Shown: one piece after another, positions 7,888-14,428 of the stretch
Layout: each line of letters starts with the position of its first letter
How positions within the stretch are numbered: position 1 is the first letter of the stretch
From: Fibrobacter sp. UWH6
GTDB lineage: Bacteria > Fibrobacterota > Fibrobacteria > Fibrobacterales > Fibrobacteraceae
Direction of reading: 5' to 3'
Assembly: GCF_900142465.1 (NCBI RefSeq)
Contig: NZ_FRAX01000004.1
Location: 124,001 to 188,000 of the forward strand
Length of the DNA: 64,000 nucleotides
Translations under genes and position numbers: made by a program
Notes under the pieces: generated by a model
Told to the model about the DNA's origin: nothing
The model's input: the letters and a program-made list of their open reading frames with translations, nothing else
The model's database searches: none

Positions 7888-8544
7888 ATGCAGGACCGTT
7901 TGGAATCTTTACGACAGAGTGTAGATGCTATCCGCAAGACCGGAAAGCTGCCGCATTGGCGTATGGTTTATGCCGACAACCTGCTGAATCGTGCCGGTGA
8001 GTATATCGCCGTTGACCGTCTGCCCGAAGCAGGCATGGTGGCCGAAAAGCTGGACCGCTGGATTGCGACCCATACGCCCAAGGTGGAGACCGACAACCGA
8101 TTTGCCGAAAGCCCCTTGCTCATCTGGAATGAATCTCTGCTGTCCCAGATTTCCGAAAGAATCAAGCAGACTCTTTCTACTAAGCGCCAGTTGATTCCCG
8201 CAACGGAACGTGACGCCACCTTGCGCCGCCTGACTCAGGTTGAAGCCTGGATCAAGGCTGGTGAATTCCTGCTGGCTCACGATGAACTGCTGGCCCTCCG
8301 TGCCGCCCTGATTTCCCGTTTGCGCCGAAGCTATCGTGCCCGCATCGTGGCCAAGTCCGCCTATCAGGGGAATGTTTCCATTCCTACGGGCAGCCTGGTT
8401 GGTCCTTACAATGCCCGTCATACTTTGGAAGAAACCTTCCATGTGGTGGGCGAACGCGACCCCATCTGGGTAGAAGACTTCCTGGAAATCTATAACGACC
8501 TCTTCCGCATCGTGGAACGCCTGGTTCCGCAGGATAAGAAGTAG
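7888..8544 (+). CDS. Unrecognised soluble protein downstream of the stator-like pair
   Basis: A 218-residue cytoplasmic protein, no signal peptide or membrane segment, family not recognised. It is Arg-rich and predicted to be mainly helical (MQDRLESLRQSVDAIRKTG; RDATLRRLTQVEAWIKAGEF; LRAALISRLRRSYRARIVAK), with a less helical stretch SIPTGSLVGPYNARHTLEET near residue 165. It follows the MotB-like gene by 22 bases with an AGGAT ribosome-binding site and is closed by a terminator, so it is the last gene of the block. A partner of the long MotA-like tail is the simplest guess but is inference. Confidence 0.5.
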   Translation: MQDRLESLRQSVDAIRKTGKLPHWRMVYADNLLNRAGEYIAVDRLPEAGMVAEKLDRWIATHTPKVETDNRFAESPLLIWNESLLSQISERIKQTLSTKRQLIPATERDATLRRLTQVEAWIKAGEFLLAHDELLALRAALISRLRRSYRARIVAKSAYQGNVSIPTGSLVGPYNARHTLEETFHVVGERDPIWVEDFLEIYNDLFRIVERLVPQDKK

Positions 8545-8552
8545 TTTTATTG

Positions 8553-8583
8553 AAAAATGGGCTTTTACAGTCCATTTTTTTTC
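8553..8583 (+). terminator. Terminator of the stator-like gene block
   Basis: AAAAATGG pairs with CCATTTTT across an 11-base loop, and the T-run continues to 8580. It lies right after the stop at 8544. Confidence 0.75.
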
Positions 8584-8604
8584 TAGAAAGTATATTCCAT
8601 TTTT

Positions 8605-9056
8605 GCCGAAAATATGAACGCCAATGTGGATGGCAGCTATTGCTATAAGGATGACGAAAAGAACTGCAAGAAGTATGGCCGTCTTTACACCTATGAAGCG
8701 GCTAGCAACGTTTGCCCCGAAGGCTGGGAACTTCCGTCTATGGCGACTGTGTACCTTTTGTGGGATAAGTCAGACGCGGGATTCGAAACTTCCAATGCAT
8801 ACTATTTAAAATCTACGACTGATTGGAAGGATGATAATAACGGTGATGATCTCTTTGGGTTTAACGTTATCCTGCAGGAGGCTACGAATCGGGGGACTTT
8901 ATTGACTTGAGTACAAGTGCCTACTTCTGGATGCAACCTAACGGAAATCTCAAGGAAGTGATCTGGTTCCGTTATACCAGCGATACATTTGAAACAGTTT
9001 CCCGTGAAGAGAAGATCGCTTACTCTGTACGTTGCGTAAAGTCTATGAATCTTTAA
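8605..9056 (+). pseudogene. FISUMP-domain remnant with a frameshift
   Basis: A fragment of a Fibrobacter succinogenes major paralogous (FISUMP) domain. It starts inside the domain at AENMNANVDGSYCYKDDE, continues through YGRLYTYEAASNVCPEGWEL, then stops at 8910 in its first frame. The rest (DFIDLSTSAYFWM ... YSVRCVKSMNL) continues in another frame to the stop at 9054-9056. The join falls on a run of five G at 8891-8895, where six G would restore one frame (NRGDFIDLS). The signal peptide and N-terminal part are absent, and a terminator of the upstream block lies directly before it. It is probably a decayed gene, though a base-calling error in the G-run would explain the shift alone. Confidence 0.75.
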
Positions 9057-9081
9057 AGAGAAAAAGCAAACTATAAAAAAG

Positions 9082-9113
9082 AAACCGCAACCAGATTGGC
9101 TGCGGTTTTTCAA
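9082..9113 (+). terminator. Terminator after the FISUMP remnant
   Basis: AAACCGCA (9082-9089) pairs with TGCGGTTT (9101-9108), followed by T's. An inner pairing of CCA with TGG may extend it. Confidence 0.75.
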
Positions 9114-9140
9114 TTGTACTAGGGAACGTTTCCGTTCGCG

Positions 9141-9176
9141 TGTCATCCTGAACCCCGTAAGGGGTGTAGAATCTAG
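9141..9176. repeat. Dispersed intergenic element, copy 1
   Basis: It begins TGTCATCCTGA and ends ATCTAG, with a small palindromic core CCCCGTAAGGGG (9153-9164). A second copy with the same borders and a different palindromic core is at 30670-30715. Confidence 0.5.
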
Positions 9177-9246
9177 CATTAATCCTTGCGGAACTTTTGG
9201 CACCGATTCGCAGTGCAGAAGTTGGCGGCTCGGTAATAAAGAAGCA

Positions 9247-10716
9247 CTAGCGCTTCTTTGCTACGCTTGCCTTAAACTTTTTAAGAAGAGCTTCGGCCTT
9301 TGCGAACTGCTGCTTCACGGACTTGGGACCGGTACCGCCTTCGATGTTACGGCGGCTGACGCTGTATTCGAAGGTGAGGGTCTTCTTCATCTTCTGCACG
9401 TCGGGAACGCCGGCGGCTGCCCAGGATTCGTCGGACAGTTCGGTGAATTCCTTGCCGCTGCGAGCGGCTTCGCCAACCAGGCTACCCACAACGTGATGTG
9501 CGTCGCGGAAGGGAACGCCTGCTTCCACCAGCAAGTCTGCCAGGTCGGTAGCCAGCAGCGCCGGCAGCATCTTGGCCTGCATCTTGTCGAAGTTGAAGCG
9601 TGCGGTTTCCAGAGCTTCCTTCATGACGCGGAGGATCACCTTTACGTTGTGGACGCTGTCGAATACCGGTTCCTTGTCTTCCTGCAGGTCGCGGCTGTAG
9701 GAGAGGGGGGCGCCCTTCACCAGAGTGTACATGGCGCTGAAGTTACCCAGCATACGGCCGGACTTACCGCGGATCAGTTCCATGGAGTCCGGGTTCTTCT
9801 TCTGGGGCATCATGGAAGAGCCACTGCTGAATGCATCGTGCAAAGTGAGGAAGCCGAATTCGCTGGTGCTCCAGTTTACGAAATCTTCGGCGTAACGGCT
9901 CATGGTGTTTGCGATGATGGCGAGGTCGGCGTTGAATTCCAGCATCATGTCGCGATGGCTTACGGCGTCGATGGAGTTGGGGCTCACATCCTTGAAGCCA
10001 AGTTCCTTTGCAACCAATGCGCGCTGGTAGGGGAATGCGGAACCAGCCATGGCGCCGCTACCCAGGGGCAGCTGGGAGTGCAGTTCCAGGAAGTTGTCCA
10101 AGCGCTTCACGTCGCGGGAAACGGCAAAGAACATGCTCATCAGATAATGGCTGAAGTAGATGGGCTGTGCCTGCTGCAGATGGGTGTAGCCCGGCATCAG
10201 CTTGCCGAAGTACTTCTTGGAAAGGTCCAGAACGACGTCCATCAGTTCCACTTCCAAAGCGCGAATTTCTGCGGCGCGGTGACGCATGTAAAGCTTGAAG
10301 TCGGTGCAGACCTGGTCATTGCGGCTACGGCCGGTGTGGATCTTCTTGCCCAGAGCGCCGATACGTTCGGTGAGAACGCGTTCCACTGCCATGTGAATGT
10401 CTTCGTCGGAAGGCTGCCACAGGTTCTTGCCTGCATGATAGTCATCGAGAATGGTCTTGAGACCGTCGCAAATTTTCTTGTATTCAGCCTTGGTCAAAAC
10501 GCCGGATTCTACCAGACCCTTGCCGTGACCGATGCTGCCTTCGATATCTTCTTCAATCAGTTCGGAGTCGAAGTGGAGGCTGAAGGAGAGGTCAACCATG
10601 GACTGTGCCATGCCGCTAGCGAAACGGCCGGTCCACATGTTGGTCTGGGTGCCGGACTTGCCAGAGGTTTTCTTTTCAGCCTTGGGGGCCTTAACGGTCT
10701 TTGTATTCATTGACAT
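9247..10716 (-). CDS. argH: Argininosuccinate lyase
   Basis: Catalyses the last step of arginine synthesis, splitting argininosuccinate into arginine and fumarate. The fumarase/aspartase superfamily signature is clear (GSSMMPQKKNPDSMELIRGK, containing the catalytic-loop serine). Other conserved blocks are HTGRSRNDQV, GYTHLQQAQP and LPLGSGAMAGS. The 489-residue length is slightly above the usual 460 because of a Lys-rich 24-residue N-terminal extension. ATG at 10716 is preceded on its strand by AAGAGAG. It lies only 18 bases downstream of the lipoprotein gene that ends the leftward aryl-polyene operon, and could be read from it. Confidence 0.95.
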   Translation of the reverse strand: MSMNTKTVKAPKAEKKTSGKSGTQTNMWTGRFASGMAQSMVDLSFSLHFDSELIEEDIEGSIGHGKGLVESGVLTKAEYKKICDGLKTILDDYHAGKNLWQPSDEDIHMAVERVLTERIGALGKKIHTGRSRNDQVCTDFKLYMRHRAAEIRALEVELMDVVLDLSKKYFGKLMPGYTHLQQAQPIYFSHYLMSMFFAVSRDVKRLDNFLELHSQLPLGSGAMAGSAFPYQRALVAKELGFKDVSPNSIDAVSHRDMMLEFNADLAIIANTMSRYAEDFVNWSTSEFGFLTLHDAFSSGSSMMPQKKNPDSMELIRGKSGRMLGNFSAMYTLVKGAPLSYSRDLQEDKEPVFDSVHNVKVILRVMKEALETARFNFDKMQAKMLPALLATDLADLLVEAGVPFRDAHHVVGSLVGEAARSGKEFTELSDESWAAAGVPDVQKMKKTLTFEYSVSRRNIEGGTGPKSVKQQFAKAEALLKKFKASVAKKR

Positions 10717-10734
10717 ATAACGTCTCTCTTTGAA

Positions 10735-11154
10735 TTATTCTTCGTCTAAAAAGTCGCTGTCGTCTTCTGCGTCAACAGGCTCTATGTTTGCGATGTTATT
10801 TTTTGCGGTTTGTTCCATGCAGGAAGCTAAGCTAACGGAATTTTTGGGATCCAGCATACATACGGACTTGATTTCAATGTCCTTGTTGTACTTAGTCTTG
10901 GCTACAACCGTGCCGTTGATGGAAAACTTGAAATTTCCGTGTTTCATTCCCTTCTTGCAGGTTCCGATGGCATCTACGGTTTGACCAAAATCATCCACAA
11001 AATGCCACTGGGCATTTCGCATGTGGAGGCCCGAGCAGTTAAAAGGAGTGTTCATCTGTTCTGAAGTTTGGAACTTTTGGAATTTACCGCCACCACATGA
11101 GGTGAGCATGAGAACTGACGTTCCCAAAACAAGAAATGCGACTGTTTTTTTCAT
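10735..11154 (-). CDS. Lipoprotein in the leftward aryl-polyene operon
   Basis: A 139-residue lipoprotein with signal MKKTVAFLVLGTSVLMLTSC (lipobox LTSC). The mature part contains repeated W-x-F-V-D-D-F-G and K-H-G-N-F-K-F style segments, with four further cysteines and an acidic C-terminus (DAEDDSDFLDEE). The DG/KHG-x-F pattern is reminiscent of MORN-like beta-hairpins, but there is too little to assign it. The start is taken at 11154 because that places the signal sequence at the N-terminus. A start at 11190 would add 12 residues and overlap the acyltransferase gene. Function unknown; perhaps linked to pigment handling at the outer membrane. Confidence 0.65.
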   Translation of the reverse strand: MKKTVAFLVLGTSVLMLTSCGGGKFQKFQTSEQMNTPFNCSGLHMRNAQWHFVDDFGQTVDAIGTCKKGMKHGNFKFSINGTVVAKTKYNKDIEIKSVCMLDPKNSVSLASCMEQTAKNNIANIEPVDAEDDSDFLDEE

Positions 11155-11164
11155 AATACCAAAG

Positions 11165-11938
11165 TTAGACATTTGAAAGTTCCTGTTCAAGCGCCATCTT
11201 CATTTTTTCGGTGAGTTTAATGGCACTCTTCGTCATAGGTACACCTTTGTATGGTGCCGCAGATATCTGGGGTAGAACTTTAAGGTTGTACTGGTAGCGT
11301 TCCGTGGGGTGGTACTGCAAAAGTTTATCACACTTCCGGAGTCCAATCTTTTCGTTTCCGCCGAAAAATATGGGTACGACATCGTTTTCGGAGTATAGGG
11401 CGAAACGTGCGGCTCCCTTCTTGAATTCCCAGGGTTGACCTGGCCTAGAACGGGTTCCTTCGGGGAAGATGATCAGGTTATTGCCTTCCTCCATGGATTG
11501 CCTTGCCCGTTCCATCTGTTCGTCAAAAGGAATTGTGTTTGGAATGTAAAGGTTGCGTACGATCAAGGAGATGAACTTGTTTTCGATGAGTGAACCCTTG
11601 ACAATACAGTCTGCGTTGGGTATCAGCGAAAATAATATGACCACATCCAGTAGGGATGGGTGGTTGGCGATAACCACCTTGGACTTGATATTCGAAAGTT
11701 GTTCCTTGTTTTCGACGTTTACGCTGATGCACCGAATGGTCTTCATGACGTTTACGAAAACTTTGAAATACCAATGGTTGAAACGTCGGGCAATGGCCTT
11801 AAACTTTTTTTCGGAGAATCCGGCCAAGACATGCATAATGGGGAAAAGCCCAAGGGCCAATCCTAGACTGCATAAACCAAAAAATGCAAAACTGAAAAGT
11901 TTTACTGCAATTCGGTAGATGTAGATAATCTTCTGCAT
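11165..11938 (-). CDS. PlsC-type 1-acyl-glycerol-phosphate acyltransferase
   Basis: A 257-residue membrane-associated acyltransferase. Motif I is NHPSLLD (NHxxxxD, the catalytic His/Asp pair) and motif III is FPEGTRSRPG. A hydrophobic N-terminal helix (KLFSFAFFGLCSLGLALGLF) anchors it in the inner membrane. In aryl-polyene clusters such enzymes are thought to attach the polyene acyl group to a glycerol or lipid acceptor. Here it is followed by the lipoprotein and preceded by the chain-length-factor-like gene on the same strand, 5 bases away, which supports that role over general phospholipid synthesis. Confidence 0.85.
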   Translation of the reverse strand: MQKIIYIYRIAVKLFSFAFFGLCSLGLALGLFPIMHVLAGFSEKKFKAIARRFNHWYFKVFVNVMKTIRCISVNVENKEQLSNIKSKVVIANHPSLLDVVILFSLIPNADCIVKGSLIENKFISLIVRNLYIPNTIPFDEQMERARQSMEEGNNLIIFPEGTRSRPGQPWEFKKGAARFALYSENDVVPIFFGGNEKIGLRKCDKLLQYHPTERYQYNLKVLPQISAAPYKGVPMTKSAIKLTEKMKMALEQELSNV

Positions 11939-11943
11939 AGAGT

Positions 11944-12633
11944 CTAGAATACGGGTTGCTTCTGCATTTCTAGGGCGCTCAGGAAAGCGATGGCCTGTTC
12001 TGCCGCGGTGTCAAAATTCCCCTGAAGCATCTTGAGGTACTCCAACTGAGAATTCAGGTTGATTCCCTTGTAGGCCTTGTCGGCCTTAGCCTCGTCGGTG
12101 GTGAGTCGGAGGGCGAGACCGCAAACGGCATTGGGGTAGGGGACTCCTGCCACGGGTGCGTAAGTTTCGGGAATTAGTTCGTCTGCAAAGATGAAGGTTC
12201 GTTCCGTAGCGTCGTCGCAATTTTGCAAGGCGGCGAGGCAATCCGTGAGGCCCGAGGTAAAGGATTCCTTTCCCGAGAAGACGGCTGAGTAGCCTGCGGT
12301 GTTGTTTTCGAGAATGGTTGCGTTTGCGACAGAGGCGTTAAATACCGAAAGGCTAAAATGGGCCGGAGAAACCGCGCCCGTATCAATTAGCGCCTGGGAT
12401 ATTTTGAGCTGCTGGGTGATTTCGCCAAACTGAGAGGCGAACGTCACCTTGCAAGGAGGCAACTTGTTGCCTTCGCTATCCTTGGATACCATATCGCTTA
12501 CGAGAACGACCATGCGGGAAACATAGGTTAGGCGACGGCGGGTAAGCATCGGGACGAAAGATACGTCAGGCTTGGGTTGGGCGTCGTTGGGAATGAAACT
12601 TGCCAGTCGCTGGATATAAACGTTCTTTGTCAT
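11944..12633 (-). CDS. Beta-ketoacyl synthase-like protein (chain-length-factor type)
   Basis: A 229-residue short ketoacyl-synthase-like protein of the kind found in aryl-polyene clusters (ApeC-like, 'Ketoacyl-synt_2'). It covers only about the N-terminal half of a condensing enzyme. It contains SLSVFNASVANATI where an active synthase has a nucleophilic Cys, so it lacks the catalytic cysteine. This suggests a partner subunit that shapes chain length or stabilises a full synthase, such as one of those encoded at 24168 and 26637. The start ATG at 12633 opens with MTKNVYIQRLASFIPND. Neighbouring genes are 5 and 24 bases away. Confidence 0.75.
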   Translation of the reverse strand: MTKNVYIQRLASFIPNDAQPKPDVSFVPMLTRRRLTYVSRMVVLVSDMVSKDSEGNKLPPCKVTFASQFGEITQQLKISQALIDTGAVSPAHFSLSVFNASVANATILENNTAGYSAVFSGKESFTSGLTDCLAALQNCDDATERTFIFADELIPETYAPVAGVPYPNAVCGLALRLTTDEAKADKAYKGINLNSQLEYLKMLQGNFDTAAEQAIAFLSALEMQKQPVF

Positions 12634-12657
12634 AAGATTCCTTACAAAAAGAGCGTC

Positions 12658-13749
12658 TTACTTGATACGGAAACGAAGAAGGGAATAAGCATTGGGGCCA
12701 ACGTTGTGGTGCGCTTCCTTAAGCTCGAAACCGGCAACCTCGATTGCCTTTTTCAGTTCTTCGTAACGGTACATTTTGCTGTTGCCGTTGGCGATGCAGG
12801 TGAAGTACAGTGATGTCGCCTGAAGGGAATATGCTGCTGCTTCGAATCGCTGCTTGTCCCAAAGGGGTTCCAGAACGTAGACGTCTGTATCGGGGGCTGC
12901 AGCCTTACGGATCTTTGTCAAAATCTTGGTGATTTCTTCCAGAGAGAAACAGTCCAGGAATTGGCTCATCCATACCGCATTGGCTCCGGTGGGGAAAGCG
13001 GTGGTTTCGTCCAGCACATTGCAGGGGAGCGTATTGATGCGTTCGGCAAAACCCGCTGCGGCAGCATTCTTTTCGGCAACGGCGGTCTGGCCCGGAAGAT
13101 CGATAATGGAAACTTTTACGTCTGCGTTGTATTTGCAGCAGGAAATGGCCCACTTGGCAGTATTGCCTCCGATGTCAAAGAGACGTCCAACGGGTTTCTC
13201 GAAAACGATGGGCAGGGCTTCGGGGAAGGCCAAATCAGAGTAGAAATGGTCAAAGCCGAACCAGCTCTTCTTTTCTTGTTCGGTCAGCTGGGAAAGACCT
13301 TCGTAAACAGTTTTCCACGGTCCCAGGTGGGGGAGTCCTGCGGGCTTGCCTTTCAGGATGGATTCTTCCAGATTTTCGGCACCGCGGTAGCAGATGTCCT
13401 GGGAAAAGTCCATGTTTACCTGGGTCATTTCATCTTTCATGAGGAAAAAGCCGATCTTGCCTAGGGTAAGGCGCAGGTCATCGTCATCAGAATCCTTGTG
13501 GACCTTGATAGCTCCCATGCCAAGTCCCATTTCTACCAGTACGCCGATTCCATAGAGAGAAATGTTCAACTTCTGGGATAGTTCGGAAATCTTGATTCCC
13601 TTTTTGCGGGCGTTGCTAATTTCATCCAGGATTCCCAGGTTGCGCAGGGCGCGGGCGGCCTGGAAACTAAGGGGGGCAAACGCAATCTTCTGAGCTTCGA
13701 ACTTGGCGTTTACAGCGTCAATATTGTCGTTAATATAAAAGTCAAACAT
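12658..13749 (-). CDS. SAM-dependent O-methyltransferase with winged-helix N-terminus
   Basis: A 363-residue class I methyltransferase of the plant/bacterial O-methyltransferase type. The N-terminal part (residues about 20-110) looks like a dimerising winged-helix region. The SAM-binding motif I is LFDIGGNTAKWAISCC (about 195-210), followed by SIIDLPGQ, where the acidic residue after strand 2 binds the ribose. It is the first gene of the leftward operon and is divergent from the acyl carrier proteins. Methylation of the aryl ring or its hydroxyl is known for some aryl polyenes, so the head group is the likely target, by context. Confidence 0.8.
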   Translation of the reverse strand: MFDFYINDNIDAVNAKFEAQKIAFAPLSFQAARALRNLGILDEISNARKKGIKISELSQKLNISLYGIGVLVEMGLGMGAIKVHKDSDDDDLRLTLGKIGFFLMKDEMTQVNMDFSQDICYRGAENLEESILKGKPAGLPHLGPWKTVYEGLSQLTEQEKKSWFGFDHFYSDLAFPEALPIVFEKPVGRLFDIGGNTAKWAISCCKYNADVKVSIIDLPGQTAVAEKNAAAAGFAERINTLPCNVLDETTAFPTGANAVWMSQFLDCFSLEEITKILTKIRKAAAPDTDVYVLEPLWDKQRFEAAAYSLQATSLYFTCIANGNSKMYRYEELKKAIEVAGFELKEAHHNVGPNAYSLLRFRIK

Positions 13750-13876
13750 GTTCCACTCTCCGAAACCTTTTTAGAGGGGTGTAAAGCAGTTTCAAATATA
13801 ATTTTTTCTATATTGCCTGATCGTATTTTTGTAACTCTTGACTCGGTTGTCATGTATATAAACATTTGGAGGTCTC
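13750..13876. promoter_or_regulatory. Divergent promoter region of the aryl-polyene operons
   Basis: This 127-base gap is the only non-coding space between the two divergent operons, so both promoters must be here or inside the first genes. It is AT-rich, includes a TTGACT at about 13836 and TATATAA near 13855, but the spacing is not canonical and I do not assign boxes. The rightward gene has a strong TTGGAGG ribosome-binding site. Confidence 0.45.
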
Positions 13877-14152
13877 ATGTCTGATCTGAACACCCGCATT
13901 AAGGAAGTGCTGATCGAATCACTGGAACTGGAAGATATCACTCCGGCCGACATTGTTGATGCGGCTCCCATTTTTGGTAAAAACGAAAAGGGTGAAGGTC
14001 TCGGTCTTGATTCCATCGACGCTCTGGAATTGGGTATTGCCATCAAGGAAAATTTTGGCGTGACCTTCACTGTGGCTAACGAAGAAACCAAGAAGCATTT
14101 CGCCTCTGTGGATGCTCTTGCCGCATACATTTCCAAGCACACTGACGCATAA
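13877..14152 (+). CDS. Acyl carrier protein 1 (aryl polyene)
   Basis: A 91-residue carrier protein. GLDSIDALELGI carries the serine (in DSID) that receives the 4'-phosphopantetheine arm. The surrounding acidic helices (IKEVLIESLELEDITPADI) are typical of type II fatty acid/polyketide carriers. It is the first gene of the rightward operon, with a strong TTGGAGG ribosome-binding site, and is followed 18 bases later by a second carrier. Aryl-polyene clusters usually hold such a tandem pair (ApeE and ApeF in E. coli). Confidence 0.88.
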   Translation: MSDLNTRIKEVLIESLELEDITPADIVDAAPIFGKNEKGEGLGLDSIDALELGIAIKENFGVTFTVANEETKKHFASVDALAAYISKHTDA

Positions 14153-14170
14153 GGGCTTAAAGGTACACAA

Positions 14171-14428
14171 ATGGAAAAACAGGAAATTTTTGATAAGATC
14201 AAGACCGCCCTCATCGAAGAATTCGAAATGGATGAGGCCAAGCTTACGCCCGAGGCTCGTCTTTACGAAGACCTGGAACTGGATAGCATCGATGCTGTGG
14301 ACCTGATTGTGAAGTTGAAGTCCTTCCTGCCTCGCAATATCGATCCGGAAGTGTTCAAGACCGTGCGTACCCTTCAGGATGTGGTGGATGCCATCTACAA
14401 CCTGATCCAGACTGCGGAATCCAAATAA
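14171..14428 (+). CDS. Acyl carrier protein 2 (aryl polyene)
   Basis: An 85-residue carrier protein with ELDSIDAVDLIVKLK, the serine of DSID being the phosphopantetheine site. It is clearly different in sequence from the first carrier, so the two probably serve different steps, such as starter loading and chain extension. Its stop overlaps the next ATG (TAATG), implying translational coupling to the ligase fusion. Confidence 0.88.
   Translation: MEKQEIFDKIKTALIEEFEMDEAKLTPEARLYEDLELDSIDAVDLIVKLKSFLPRNIDPEVFKTVRTLQDVVDAIYNLIQTAESK

Noticed and set aside
5520-7937. An 805-codon open frame on the minus strand
   Set aside because: It lies wholly opposite the MotA- and MotB-like genes, whose repetitive Ala/Ser-rich codons keep the opposite frame open. 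It has no family match and no ribosome-binding site, and its residue mix is rich in His, Gln and Arg, as in frame shadows.
4405-8544. A complete Zorya defence system
   Set aside because: Only the ZorA/ZorB-like pair is recognised. The helicase-like ZorD or the nuclease-like ZorE is not present, and the flanking proteins match none of the known Zorya parts.
9493-10713. A 406-codon plus-strand frame opposite argH
   Set aside because: argH is certain on the minus strand, and the plus-strand translation has no recognisable domain.
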